Below are positions 46,951 through 56,041 of a stretch of DNA of 64,000 nucleotides, piece after piece (position 1 is the first letter of the stretch; each line of letters opens with the position of its first letter). The stretch is taken from contig NZ_QJJJ01000003.1 in NCBI RefSeq assembly GCF_003201865.1, forward strand, positions 1 through 64,000. Reading direction: 5' to 3'. The notes under the pieces are model-generated. The model did no database searches. It saw nothing but the letters and a program-made list of their open reading frames with translations, and was not told the DNA's origin. The position numbers and the translations under genes were made by a program. The DNA comes from Methylobacterium sp. B4 (GTDB taxonomy: Bacteria; Pseudomonadota; Alphaproteobacteria; Rhizobiales; Beijerinckiaceae).

Positions 46951-48927
46951 ATGCGGTCTCTCGACACCCTCATCCCGCTGCGGTCCAAGCCCGAGGCCGG
47001 CCGCTCCCCCGTGGGCGAGGAAGTGGGCGCCGCCCCCGGCTTCGAGGCGATGCTCGGCGCCCTCGAGAGCGGGGCGCCACAGCGCGGCGAGGCCGCGACG
47101 GGTGAACCCGAAGCCGGAGCGGACAAGCCCGCCGCCTCCGCAAGCGAAACGCCTCTCGCCCCCGGCACCGAACCCGGTTCCGCCCTTCAGGCACTGATGG
47201 CGCTCGCCGGCCCCGCCGCACCCCTCTTCGCTCCCGCCCCCTCCGCCGGGGTCGAGGCCATGGTGCAGCGCGCCGCGGCCCGGTCCGGCTCACGAGCCGA
47301 CACGATTTCGGCGGAGACGACGGGACCGGTCTCGGTGGTCGGCCTGGAGACGCATTTTGCGCCCGTTCGGCCGCGCGGATCGGCGCCTTCGCTGTCGGAC
47401 GCCCCGGGCCTCGGGAAGGTGGCGGGCGAACGCTCCGCACCGGCAGCCAACCCGGCCCCCGTCGGCACCGGTGCCGCGCCGGAAATCCCGGCCGCGGAGT
47501 CGGGCGCGCGCGCCACCTCGATTCTCCCGGATGCATCCGATGCGGATACGGCACCAAGAGAATCCGCTGATCGGTCGGCTCCGGTTCGGGAGCAGCAAAT
47601 GGCGGGGTTCCGCTCCCCCGCGGGAGGACCGTCGGCCACCGACACCCCGCCGGAGCCGGCAGGCATGTTCGGGCTTGGACGCGATACCCGCACCGATGAG
47701 GCGGCCGGCCTCGTATCGCCGCAGCCGGCAACGCCTCGTCCGACGATGTCCGACGCGGCGCGAAGCTCCGACATGCGCGCCGCCGCGCCGCCGCTCGGCG
47801 AGTCGCCACAGCCCGGGCAACCGGGATTTGAACAAGCCTCTCCAACCGGGTCGGCAGCGGTCGAAGCCGCTCCGGCCCAAGCTGCGATGCCCGCGTCCCC
47901 TCAAGGCCAAGCGGGAGGCGGGCGCACCATCCGACCCGCCGGCACGACCGATGCGACGGCTCTCTCCCGGTCCGTCGAACCGGCGGCGGCCGATGCCTCG
48001 GAGCCGTCGCCCCTGCTCCAACCCGGCGCAACGGGCCCGGCCGAGCGCGGTCCCGAACCTGGGCGGCCACACCCGAGCGGAAGCGATCGAGCGGCTCCAA
48101 ACTCGTTCGTCGGACCGGCGGCCGCGGATGTCTCCGAACCGTCCACAATGCCCCGACCCGGCGCGACGCCACCGGCCGAGCGCGGTCCCGAACCGCAGAG
48201 GGCGCATCCGGCCGGCGGCGCGCGCGGCGAACCGATTGCGGAACAGGCAGCCCCATCGATGCCGGGCACGGAGGTCGAGCCCCGGCGAGGTCAGGCGAAA
48301 GCGGGTGCCGCGACCGAACTGCCCGGCGCCGAAGCGCCGGTCCCGGAGGCACCGTCCGTCGAACCGGCGGCGCACGAGACCGCGGCCGCACCAGTTCCGA
48401 CGCCGGGCTCGCCGCTGCGCCAGATCGTCGACGCGATCTCGGCCCAATTGCCCGCGGCACCCGCCGCCCTGGCCCGTCCGATCCCTGTCCCGGGCGAGGC
48501 CGGGCCGCTGAAGATCCTCACGCTCCAGCTCCATCCGGCCGAACTCGGCTCAGTGCTGGTGCGAATGCGCCTGCAGGACGGACGCCTCGAGATGAACCTG
48601 CGCACCAGCCGCGATGAGACCGCCGAGCGGCTGCGCAAGGAGGGCGATCTGCTCTCCGGCCTGCTGCGCGAGGCCGGGTACGAGCCTGAGGCGGTGACGA
48701 TCCAGGGCGGCGGCACCGGATCGGGCGAGTCCGGCCCGCGCGGCCAGGGCTTCGGCGCCTTCGCGGAGTCGCAAGGCGGCCAGCACGACGGACAGCCGGG
48801 CGCGGCGACGCAAGATCATTCGGGCCGACGCCCGTCCCCCCACGCGGACGAGGCCGCGAAGCCCAGAGAGGAGCAGGAGCATGAGACGGATTCTGGCGGG
48901 CGCGATCGCGGCAGCCTGTATCTCTAG
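46951..48927 (+). CDS. fliK: Hook-length control protein FliK (MotD)
   Basis: About 658 residues. The N-terminal 500 residues are low in complexity, rich in Ala, Pro, Gly, Ser and Glu with loosely repeated blocks (AAADASEPSPLLQPGATGPAERGPEPG-like units). The C-terminal Flg_hook domain is conserved: LKILTLQLHPAELGSVLVRMRLQDGRLEMNLRTSRDETAERLRKEGDLL. In rhizobia the equivalent gene was called motD and acts as FliK. A GTG three bases upstream (46948) could also start it. Its 3' end overlaps the lytic transglycosylase start by 47 bases. Confidence 0.82.
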   Translation: MRSLDTLIPLRSKPEAGRSPVGEEVGAAPGFEAMLGALESGAPQRGEAATGEPEAGADKPAASASETPLAPGTEPGSALQALMALAGPAAPLFAPAPSAGVEAMVQRAAARSGSRADTISAETTGPVSVVGLETHFAPVRPRGSAPSLSDAPGLGKVAGERSAPAANPAPVGTGAAPEIPAAESGARATSILPDASDADTAPRESADRSAPVREQQMAGFRSPAGGPSATDTPPEPAGMFGLGRDTRTDEAAGLVSPQPATPRPTMSDAARSSDMRAAAPPLGESPQPGQPGFEQASPTGSAAVEAAPAQAAMPASPQGQAGGGRTIRPAGTTDATALSRSVEPAAADASEPSPLLQPGATGPAERGPEPGRPHPSGSDRAAPNSFVGPAAADVSEPSTMPRPGATPPAERGPEPQRAHPAGGARGEPIAEQAAPSMPGTEVEPRRGQAKAGAATELPGAEAPVPEAPSVEPAAHETAAAPVPTPGSPLRQIVDAISAQLPAAPAALARPIPVPGEAGPLKILTLQLHPAELGSVLVRMRLQDGRLEMNLRTSRDETAERLRKEGDLLSGLLREAGYEPEAVTIQGGGTGSGESGPRGQGFGAFAESQGGQHDGQPGAATQDHSGRRPSPHADEAAKPREEQEHETDSGGRDRGSLYL

Positions 48928-49537
48928 CGCCGTCGGAACGGACGCGGCGACCGCACATTCCGCCGATCGGCAAGCGGGTTCGGCTCACGCGAGCACGGCC
49001 GGCGACGGCATGGTCGCCGCGCCCGCACGCGGCGAGCCCGCAGCTACCTCCCGGATCTGCGAGCGCCAGATGGCGCAGGCCGCCGCCAAGTACGGGGTGC
49101 CGCTCGGCATGCTCTACGCGGTCGGGCTGACGGAGAGCGGCAAGCGCGGCTCGCTCCAGCCCTACGCCATGAACATCCAGGGCAAAGCCTATTTCGGCAC
49201 CAGCGCCGGCGACGTGGTGCAGCGCCTCACGCAGGCGCAGCGCGAGGGCGTGCGCCTGGTCGATCTCGGCTGCATGCAGATCAACCACCACTATCACCGG
49301 GCGAAGTTCGCCTCGCTGGAGGCGATGATCGATCCGGCCCAAAACGTGGAATACGCCACCCGCTTCCTGAAGGAGCTGAAGGAGCGCGAGGGCAGCTGGA
49401 CGCTGGCCGTGGCGCGCTACCATGCAGGCCCCAACAACAACCCGGCGCAGAAGGTCTACGTGTGCCGCGTCATCACCAACATGGTCGCGACCGGCTTCGG
49501 CAACTGGACGCCGGGGGCGAAGGCGTTTTGCCAGTAG
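48881..49537 (+). CDS. Flagellar locus lytic transglycosylase (SLT domain)
   Basis: 218 residues with a signal peptide (ILAGAIAAACISSAVGTDAATA). The SLT-fold catalytic Glu is in YAVGLTESGKRG, followed by LGCMQINHHYHR and WTLAVARYHAGPNNNP, the goose-type/family 1 motifs. It cuts peptidoglycan so that the rod or stator complex can pass. The ATG has GAGAGGAGCAGGAGC upstream and lies within the end of fliK in another frame. Confidence 0.88.
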   Translation: MRRILAGAIAAACISSAVGTDAATAHSADRQAGSAHASTAGDGMVAAPARGEPAATSRICERQMAQAAAKYGVPLGMLYAVGLTESGKRGSLQPYAMNIQGKAYFGTSAGDVVQRLTQAQREGVRLVDLGCMQINHHYHRAKFASLEAMIDPAQNVEYATRFLKELKEREGSWTLAVARYHAGPNNNPAQKVYVCRVITNMVATGFGNWTPGAKAFCQ

Positions 49538-49543
49538 CCGGGC

Positions 49544-50260
49544 TCACCCGACGTAGGTGTAGCCCATGTAGCGCTTGGCCTCGATCGGATCGTGGCCGAG
49601 ACGCTCAGCGAGCTTCTTGCGCAGCTTGCTTACGTGGCCCTCGATGACGCTCTCCTCGACGCCGTTGCTGTAGACGCCGTAGACCACGTTGAAGACCTGC
49701 GTCTTGGTGAGCCGGCGCCCGCGGTTGCGCACGAGGTATTCGAGGATGTGGCGCTCCCGCCGCGGCAGGGAGAGCGGAACGCCGTCGATCTCGGGGTCGC
49801 GGCCGTCGTGGAAGACCTTGAGCCGCTCGACCGCTCCGGCCTCGCCGCCCGTCCCGGCCTCCGCCTCGCCCGCGGGAGCTTGAGACGCCCCTTGCGCAGC
49901 GTTGACCCGGCGCCAGATCGCCTCGGACCGGGCCAGGATCTCGCGGACATGGACGGGCTTGGGCAGCACGTCGTCGATGCCGGCTTCGAGGAGTTCGACG
50001 GTCTGCTCGAGCGAGCGCAGGTCGGCCAGGGCGATGATCGGCGCACGGGACTGCTTGCGGATGACGCCCGCGCATTTCGCCCGCTCCTCGAAATCGCCGA
50101 GGAGGAAACCCTGGATCGCCTCGACATCGCTGCGGGAGGCCGCCCTGAGCCAGCTCAGGAATTCGTCGGGCATGAGCGCGAACGAGGAGATCCCCTCACG
50201 CTCGAAGCTGGCCTTGTAACCCGCCTTCACCGTGTCGCGCGGATCGACCAGAAAATACAT
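49544..50260 (-). CDS. ftcR: Flagellar transcriptional regulator FtcR/Rem
   Basis: 238 residues. MYFLVDPRDTVKAGYKASFEREGISSFALMPDEFLSWL is the atypical receiver start of the FtcR/Rem group, which lacks the usual acidic pocket and phospho-acceptor. The C-terminal OmpR-type winged helix is LPRRERHILEYLVRNRGRRLTKTQVFNVVYGVYSNGVEESVIEGHVSKLRKKL. FtcR/Rem is the master regulator of flagellar genes in Brucella and Sinorhizobium. It is the last gene in the minus-strand block, about 200 bases beyond the unknown gene at 50457, and converges with the transglycosylase. Confidence 0.93.
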   Translation of the reverse strand: MYFLVDPRDTVKAGYKASFEREGISSFALMPDEFLSWLRAASRSDVEAIQGFLLGDFEERAKCAGVIRKQSRAPIIALADLRSLEQTVELLEAGIDDVLPKPVHVREILARSEAIWRRVNAAQGASQAPAGEAEAGTGGEAGAVERLKVFHDGRDPEIDGVPLSLPRRERHILEYLVRNRGRRLTKTQVFNVVYGVYSNGVEESVIEGHVSKLRKKLAERLGHDPIEAKRYMGYTYVG

Positions 50261-50456
50261 CGGCGATCATCCCCCTGATCCGGCCCGCTCCGTGAACCGA
50301 GCGGTGTCGCAGCGCGTCGGGCCGAGTCGCCTCTCGGACGCCGGGTCGCCGCAGCGGGGTATCCATGTCGTAGCGCGGCGGGAGGGTCAATCACGCGCGC
50401 GTGATCACCACGATGCCGCCCGAATTCCCATTGCGCGCGTTGCATTCGGGCACAAC

Positions 50457-50903
50457 TCAGGCGTTTCCCACCCGGGCTTGGTCGAGGGCGCTGGCGAAGC
50501 CGTCCAGCCCGATCGCGGCGGTGTTCTCGGCGACGATGCGCTGGATCGCGACGCCCGCGAACAGGTCGTCGAGTACCAGCTTGAAGAACACCGTCACGGG
50601 CTCGCTCGCGAATTCCAGATCGAGGACGACCTGCATGGAATTGCCCCAGTCGAGGCTCACGTCGGCCCCGTCGGCATAGGTCAGGACCGAATCCTTGAAG
50701 AACAGCTCGGCGGAGGAGGCGACGAGGTCGGCGATGTTGCCGTGCCGCTGCCCACGGATCCAGCCGATCAGCACGGCGCCGTCGAGCAGGCACAGCTCGG
50801 CGATGAAGCCGCGCAGCGCCTGGGCGAAGAGTTCCTCGGCCGCCGCGAAGGCGTTGGGCGGCATCGGCAATGCGGGCGCGAAACGGTGAACCTGGGGGGT
50901 CAT
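50457..50903 (-). CDS. Unknown protein in the flagellar block, co-translated with flhB
   Basis: 148 residues, start overlapping the flhB stop by four bases (ATGA). No signal peptide or membrane helix is seen. The sequence is mostly amphipathic, with a notable FFKDSVLTYADGADVSLDWGNSMQVVLDLEF stretch of strand character and ELFAQALRGFIAELCLLDGAVLIGWIRG. I recognise no family. It may be a cytosolic flagellar chaperone or regulator specific to this lineage, by position alone. Confidence 0.7.
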   Translation of the reverse strand: MTPQVHRFAPALPMPPNAFAAAEELFAQALRGFIAELCLLDGAVLIGWIRGQRHGNIADLVASSAELFFKDSVLTYADGADVSLDWGNSMQVVLDLEFASEPVTVFFKLVLDDLFAGVAIQRIVAENTAAIGLDGFASALDQARVGNA

Positions 50904-51964
50904 CGGGCTCTCGCGAAAAGGAAGAAAAGGATCTGCGCCACGGCGCGGTAAAATTCGGCGGGAATCGTCTGATCGACCTGCACAGCATCGTACAGCGACC
51001 TTGCGAGAGGCTTGTCCTCGATCACCGCGATGCCCTTTTCCTCGGCGATCGCCCGGATGCGCAGCGCGATGAGATCCTGGCCCTTGGCGAGCACGAGGGG
51101 GGCCGGGTTTTCGGCCGGCTCGTAGCGCAGGGCCACCGCGAAGTGGGTCGGGTTGGCGATCACCACGGTCGCCCGGTCGACATTGGCGAGCATCCGGTTG
51201 CGGGCGCGGTCCTGGGCGAGCGAACGCAGCCGGGCCTTGATGAAGGGATCGCCCTCGGTCTGCTTGTGCTCGTCTTTGATGTCCTGGCGCGACATCCGGA
51301 GCGAGCGCTGCCAGCGCAGCCGCGCCCAGACGAGGTCGCCCGCCACGATGACGATGGTGGCGATGGCCACCGCCGACACGAGCCGGATCGAGACCGTCAG
51401 GATCAGTTCGGGCAACTGGCTCGGATCGACGAACATGGCGTTCACGGCTCTTGTCCGCTCCGAGCGAAGGAGCAGAAGGGCGACGACACTGACCGACAGG
51501 AATTTAACGAGGGATTTCAGGAACTCGACCTGACCCGAGGTCCCGAAGATTCGTGAGAAGCCCGCCATCGGCGAGACCCGTGACCATTTCGGCGTGATCC
51601 GGTCGAGGACGAGGCGCGGCAGGTTCTGGAGCAGCGAGGCGGCGAGGCTGCAGACCGCCAGGATCAGCAGGATCGGCAGAAGGAAGCGGCCCGCCGCCAG
51701 CGCCACCCGGCTGAGCAGCAGCATGGCATCCCCGCCGGTCTCCAGGGAGAAGCCGCGCGGATCGTCGAGGAGCGGCGCGAAATCCCTCGCGAGCTGCGCC
51801 GCCTGACCGCGGGCGAACAGCGCCAGCGCGATCAGCAGGCCCAGCGTCGAGGCGAAGACCGGCGCCTCGCGCGAGAACGGAATGTCGCCCTTCTCGATCG
51901 CCTCCCGCACACGCCGCTCCGTGGCGGCTTCGGTCTTGCTCTCCTTGTCCTCGCCGTCCGCCAC
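50900..51964 (-). CDS. flhB: Flagellar export switch protein FlhB
   Basis: 354 residues. About four membrane helices in the first 210 residues, then the cytosolic domain with the autocleavage motif NPTHFAVALRYEP (NPTH). KTEAATERRVREAIEKGDIPFSREAPVF is the usual N-terminus. It switches export from rod/hook to filament proteins. It follows fliG on the same strand. Confidence 0.97.
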   Translation of the reverse strand: MADGEDKESKTEAATERRVREAIEKGDIPFSREAPVFASTLGLLIALALFARGQAAQLARDFAPLLDDPRGFSLETGGDAMLLLSRVALAAGRFLLPILLILAVCSLAASLLQNLPRLVLDRITPKWSRVSPMAGFSRIFGTSGQVEFLKSLVKFLSVSVVALLLLRSERTRAVNAMFVDPSQLPELILTVSIRLVSAVAIATIVIVAGDLVWARLRWQRSLRMSRQDIKDEHKQTEGDPFIKARLRSLAQDRARNRMLANVDRATVVIANPTHFAVALRYEPAENPAPLVLAKGQDLIALRIRAIAEEKGIAVIEDKPLARSLYDAVQVDQTIPAEFYRAVAQILFFLFARAR

Positions 51965-52001
51965 GCCTCAGCCCCGCAGGCGAGCGCGACGGCGGCGCGG
52001 G

Positions 52002-53063
52002 TCAGCGGATGAGCGCCTCATCCTCGCCTCCCGGATTGATCTCGATCTCCCCGCGCCCGGCCATCTCCATGGCCAGATCGGTGATGGAGCGGCGCGCCTC
52101 CAGCACGTCGCGCTGCGCCGCCGGCTCGCCGCCGTTCAGTTCGTGCTCGACCATGCGGCGCACCCGGGCCGAGAGGGCGCCGAGGACGGTGGTGCGGAAG
52201 TCGGCGTCCGTGCCCTTGAGCGCCAGCACCAGCCGGTCGTTGGGCACGGCATCGAACAGGGTGGTGCGCGCGCGCGGCGCCAGCTTGACGATGTCGTCGA
52301 AGGTGAAGAGCAGGCCCTTGAGGATCTCCACCGATTTCGGGCGCGACTTGCCGAGACTGGTCAGCACGTCGTCCATCTGCTGGCGCTCCATCTTGTTGAT
52401 GATGTCGGCCATCTTGGCGTGCGTGTCGGCGCCGGAATTGCGCGCGCCGTTGATCATGAAGTCCTCGTGCAGGGTCTTCTCGATGGCCTGCAGCACGTCG
52501 TCGACGATCGGCTTGACGCTCAGCATCCGCCGCATCACCGTGTTGCGTAAGGGGGCCGGCAGGTGTCCCATCACCTTGGCGGCGGTGGCGGGTTTGACCT
52601 TCGAGAGGATGAGCGCCGCGGTCTGGGGATGCTCCTTGACGAGGTAGCTCGCCAGGACGCTCTCCTGCACGGTGCCGAGCCGCTCCCATATCGAGCGGGT
52701 GGCGCCGCCGCGCAGATCGGCGAGGATGTCCGCGATCTGATCGGCCGGCAGCAGGCCGCTGAGCAGCTTTTCGACCTCGCCCGCGGTGCCGATCAGGCTG
52801 TTGCCGGCAGAGAACTCGGCGGAAAAGGTTTCCACCACCGTGTCGAGCTGCTCGGGGCTGACCGCGCCGAGATTGGAGGCCGAGCGGGTGATGCGCTTGA
52901 GCTCATCCGGCTCGAAATACTTGATGAGCCGCCCGGCTGCGGGCTTGCCCATGGCGAGCAGGAGCGCCGCCACCTGATCGACGGGGTCGAGCCGCCGGGC
53001 CGCCGCGCGGGTGGCGAGGGCGCCCGGAGGTACGGCGTCCGCTGGAAGGGGGCTCGATGCCAT
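52002..53063 (-). CDS. fliG: Flagellar motor switch protein FliG
   Basis: 353 residues. FliG N, middle and C domains are present: DQVAALLLAMGKPAAGRLIKYFEPDELKRITRSA, EHPQTAALILSKVKPATAAKVMGHLPAPLRNTVMRRML (EHPQ motif) and the charged torque helix near DIVKLAPRARTTLFDAVPNDRLVLALKGTD. It binds FliF, FliM and MotA. It starts with ATG (MASSPLPADA) just after fliN. Confidence 0.96.
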   Translation of the reverse strand: MASSPLPADAVPPGALATRAAARRLDPVDQVAALLLAMGKPAAGRLIKYFEPDELKRITRSASNLGAVSPEQLDTVVETFSAEFSAGNSLIGTAGEVEKLLSGLLPADQIADILADLRGGATRSIWERLGTVQESVLASYLVKEHPQTAALILSKVKPATAAKVMGHLPAPLRNTVMRRMLSVKPIVDDVLQAIEKTLHEDFMINGARNSGADTHAKMADIINKMERQQMDDVLTSLGKSRPKSVEILKGLLFTFDDIVKLAPRARTTLFDAVPNDRLVLALKGTDADFRTTVLGALSARVRRMVEHELNGGEPAAQRDVLEARRSITDLAMEMAGRGEIEINPGGEDEALIR

Positions 53064-53085
53064 GGTGGCGCGCTTGCCCCGAGAC

Positions 53086-53412
53086 TCAGCTGTTCTGATC
53101 GGCGGCGGAGGGGCCGACCACCTCGGTCAGCGACACGCCGAAGCGGGAGTTGTCTTCCTCGACGATGACGATCTCGCCCCGGGCGATGACCCGGCCGTTG
53201 ACCATCACGTCCACGGGCTCGCCGACCCGGTGGTCGAGGGGCACGACGGCCCCGCGCCCGAGCTTCATCAGGTCGGCCACCGGCATGGTCGCGGAGCCCA
53301 GAACGACCTGCATCAGCACCGGGATGCGCAGGATCGAATCGAGGTTGCGCCCGTCGCCGACGCGGGGCTCGGTGCCGGCGAGATCGGTCTCGGGGAAGGG
53401 GCTGCTGCTCAT
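53086..53412 (-). CDS. fliN: Flagellar motor switch protein FliN
   Basis: 108 residues with a single SpoA/FliN domain: ILRIPVLMQVVLGSATMPVADLMKLGRGAVVPLDHRVGEPVDVMVNGRVIARGEIVIVEEDNSRFGVSLTEVV. Short compared with the roughly 200-residue FliN of Sinorhizobium, which has an extra N-terminal part. A 255-base gap with no gene separates it from the next gene in the block. Confidence 0.96.
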   Translation of the reverse strand: MSSSPFPETDLAGTEPRVGDGRNLDSILRIPVLMQVVLGSATMPVADLMKLGRGAVVPLDHRVGEPVDVMVNGRVIARGEIVIVEEDNSRFGVSLTEVVGPSAADQNS

Positions 53413-53667
53413 CGCTCGGGCTCGTGGGGTCGGCTTGGCCTCGGAGACGGTCTAGCGGGTCTGGCTGACGCGAGGCTGGTGCCGGATGCGTCGGATTTCG
53501 CCGATCCCACCCACGCCCTCCCCCTGGCCAGCGGCGCAGAGCGACGCCCTCGAAGGGTTTGCCGAGACACGCGCGGGATCAGGAGGCCCCATCAAAGCCG
53601 CTTTGCAGCACCTCAGGGCGAGGTGACGGCTGCGGGTGCCGGTCTTCAGCGCGAGGTCACAGGAACC

Positions 53668-53964
53668 TCACGCCTTCTCGGAACGCGCCGCCAGGAGCGC
53701 CGCCCGCGAAGCCTCCAGCGCGTCGAGCGCAGCCCGCGCTTCCTCGATCTTGAGGCTCAGGGCCTCCAGAACCTCGCGGCCCTCCTCCTTGAAGGAGCGA
53801 ACCGCCTCGCCGGCCTGCGTCAGCGCCACACCGGAGGCGGCGACCGCCGCACCGTACTCGGCCTGGGTCCGGTCGAGGCGCTTGAGCTTCAGGTACATCG
53901 GCACCACGCAGGCGCTCGTGGCGACGAGCGCGACGAGGAGTATGCCGTCAACCAGCGAGCCCAT
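53668..53964 (-). CDS. Small membrane-anchored coiled-coil protein between fliM and fliN
   Basis: 98 residues. One N-terminal membrane helix (MGSLVDGILLVALVATSACVVPMYL) is followed by a charged helical region with heptad character (ALTQAGEAVRSFKEEGREVLEALSLKIEEARAALDALEAS). It overlaps the end of fliM by 17 bases, so it belongs to the motA-fliM-fliN block. I do not know its family; similar small proteins are found between fliM and fliN in relatives. The bases between its stop and fliN (53413-53667) hold no gene I can see. Confidence 0.75.
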   Translation of the reverse strand: MGSLVDGILLVALVATSACVVPMYLKLKRLDRTQAEYGAAVAASGVALTQAGEAVRSFKEEGREVLEALSLKIEEARAALDALEASRAALLAARSEKA

Positions 53965-54961
53965 GGCCGCCCTCCTTCTCCGGATTGATCGCGTCCTCCA
54001 CCCGCAGGACGTAGGCGCCCTGCGACTGCCCGGCCCGGCACCAGAACAGCGGCCGGTCATTGCCTTCGAGCTTGATCCGGGTGGCGGGCGTCGCGTCCAG
54101 GCCGATCACTTGCCCGACCTTCAGCCCGGCGATCTCGCCGAGCGTCAGGTGGCGCTCCTCGAGCACGGCGCGCAGGCGCACGGTGGTCTTCTGCACCTCC
54201 GCCGCGATCTGCTCGGCCCAGCGCGGATCGCGGGCGGCGGATTCACCGGTCAGCACCTTGCCCAGCGCCGGGCGCAGCGGGTTGAGCACCGTCTGCGGGA
54301 TGATGAGGAACATCTCGCCGCCGCGGTTGAGCGCCTGGAGCAGGAACTTGGCCTGCACCGCCTTGTTGGAGCGCCGGCCGATCACCGCGAATTCCATCCG
54401 CGTCTCCGTCCGCTCCAGCCGGAAGGCCGTCCGCGAGACGAGGCCGAAGGAGGATTCGAGCGCCTTGCCGACCTGCTCGAACACCATCTGCGCGATGCGC
54501 AGTTCGATGGCGGAGAAAGTGCGCTCGTCCTCGACCGGCGGCTCGGAGCCGTCGGAGCCGAACAGTACCTCGACCATGGTGTAGATGAAGTCGCGGTCGA
54601 GCCCGACCAGCACGTGCCCATCCCAGTCGGGCGCCTGGAAGATGCCGACCACCGCGTTCGCGTCGTAGGCGTCGAGGAACTCGCCGAAGCGCCCGCTCTC
54701 GACGCCGTTGAGCGAGTAGAAGGTCGGGGAGGCGGCCAGATGCTTGGCCGCATCGCTGCAGGCGGTGGCGAGGCGGTCGAACACCACGTGGAGCATCGGC
54801 AGCCGGTCGAGCGACAGGCCGCCGGCTTCCTGGATCCGGGCGCGGATGTCGGCCGCGGGCTTGGTTGCGGTCACGAAGGGCGGAAGTTCAGGACCGGGCG
54901 CGGCCTCGGGCAGCGCGTCGAAGGCTTGGTCGGTCCGATCGGAGGTCTGGGTCTCGTCCAT
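53948..54961 (-). CDS. fliM: Flagellar motor switch protein FliM
   Basis: 337 residues. It has a central CheC/FliM-like domain (GRFGEFLDAYDANAVVGIF, DFIYTMVEVLFGSDGSEPPVEDERTFSAIELRIAQMVFEQ). A C-terminal SpoA domain follows (RLRAVLEERHLTLGEIAGLKVGQVIGLDATPATRIKLEGNDRPLFWCRAGQSQGAYVLRV). An N-terminal CheY-P binding tail is not obvious. It starts 13 bases after motA. Confidence 0.94.
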   Translation of the reverse strand: MDETQTSDRTDQAFDALPEAAPGPELPPFVTATKPAADIRARIQEAGGLSLDRLPMLHVVFDRLATACSDAAKHLAASPTFYSLNGVESGRFGEFLDAYDANAVVGIFQAPDWDGHVLVGLDRDFIYTMVEVLFGSDGSEPPVEDERTFSAIELRIAQMVFEQVGKALESSFGLVSRTAFRLERTETRMEFAVIGRRSNKAVQAKFLLQALNRGGEMFLIIPQTVLNPLRPALGKVLTGESAARDPRWAEQIAAEVQKTTVRLRAVLEERHLTLGEIAGLKVGQVIGLDATPATRIKLEGNDRPLFWCRAGQSQGAYVLRVEDAINPEKEGGHGLAG

Positions 54962-54974
54962 CTGGAAAAAACCC

Positions 54975-55850
54975 TCAGGCCGCGGCCGGCTCGGCGCGGG
55001 CGCCCGGCACGGTGGCGCTCTCGACCTCGTCGATGGTCGGGCGGTCGCCGCCGGCGATGCCCTTGCGTCCGTGCTCGATCGCGACCTGCGGCAGCGCGCC
55101 GTTCATGTAGGCGATCAGGCTCTGCTTCACGATGGTGTAGACGCTGCACTGCTTCTCGCGCACGCCCTTGATCTTCACGGCGAGCGGGGCGAGCATTCCG
55201 TAGGAGGCGAACACGCCGATGAAGGTGCCGACCAGCGCGGCGCCGATCAGGCCGCCGAGGATCTGCGGCGACTGGTCCAGCGCCCCCATCGCCTTCACGA
55301 TGCCGAGCACCGCCGCGACGATGCCGAGCGCCGGCAGCGCCTCCGCCACGGTGTTGATCGCGGCATAGGGCTTGAGCTTGTACTTCTTGTGCGTGCCGAT
55401 CTCCTCCTCCATCAGCGCCTCGATCTCGTGGGAGCGGGCGTTGCCGATGAGGATCAGGCGGCAATAGTCGCAGATGAACAAGACCAGATCCTGATCCTTG
55501 GTCACCTCGGGATAGTTCTTGAAGATCTCGGAATTGGCCGGATCGTCGAAATGCGTCTCGACCTCGTTGCGCGGCTTGGTCTTCAGCTCGCGCATCAGGG
55601 CGTGCAGCAGCCCGAGCAGCGAGAGGAAGTCCTGGCGCTTGGGGCCCTTGTTGGTGAAGGCCTCCATCGTCGCCTTGCCGGAATCGACCACGGTCTTCAT
55701 CGGGTTGGCGATGACGAAGGTGCCCGCCGCCATGCCGAAGATGATGACGAACTCCCAGGGCTGCCAGATCACGATCAGGTGCCCGCCCATGGCGACGAAG
55801 CCGCCGAGCATGCAGCCGATCGCGATGACAAGGCCGACGAGGATGCCCAT
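54975..55850 (-). CDS. motA: Flagellar stator protein MotA
   Basis: 291 residues. Four membrane helices: two at the N-terminus (GILVGLVIAIGCMLGGFVAMGG, EFVIIFGMAAGTFVIANPMK) and two near residues 165-230 (INTVAEALPALGIVAAVLGIVKAMG, GGLIGAALVGTFIGVFASYGM), with the long cytosolic loop that touches FliG. The Pro residues of helices 3-4 are present. It is first of the minus-strand block, so the promoter lies in the 190-base gap shared with hslV. Confidence 0.97.
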   Translation of the reverse strand: MGILVGLVIAIGCMLGGFVAMGGHLIVIWQPWEFVIIFGMAAGTFVIANPMKTVVDSGKATMEAFTNKGPKRQDFLSLLGLLHALMRELKTKPRNEVETHFDDPANSEIFKNYPEVTKDQDLVLFICDYCRLILIGNARSHEIEALMEEEIGTHKKYKLKPYAAINTVAEALPALGIVAAVLGIVKAMGALDQSPQILGGLIGAALVGTFIGVFASYGMLAPLAVKIKGVREKQCSVYTIVKQSLIAYMNGALPQVAIEHGRKGIAGGDRPTIDEVESATVPGARAEPAAA

Positions 55851-55971
55851 GAGGAAGGCTCCGGAGACAACCGTTTGCGGGGACGGGCATCGGCAGGCGA
55901 CGCCCCTTCGAGCCGCAGCGAATAGGCGCGGTGGCTTGCGCGGAGCTTTGTGGGGCGATGCGGCGCCCCGG

Positions 55972-55999
55972 CTTGGAGGTGGGCCCGCGAGCGCATAAC
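55972..55999 (+). promoter_or_regulatory. Possible heat-shock (RpoH) promoter of hslVU
   Basis: CTTGGA is separated from CATAAC by about 16 bases, near the alphaproteobacterial RpoH pattern (CTTG, then a C-T-A-rich -10). It ends 43 bases upstream of hslV. hslVU is RpoH-dependent in most proteobacteria. A visual match only. Confidence 0.4.
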
Positions 56000-56041
56000 T
56001 GAGGCTCGAACCCCACCTTCCGACGAAACCGGAGCGCCTCC

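Noticed and set aside
47357..48511. Long Arg/Pro-rich open frame on the + strand within fliK
   Set aside because: High-GC DNA gives long false frames; composition is typical of a shadow and the FliK frame has the conserved C-terminal domain.
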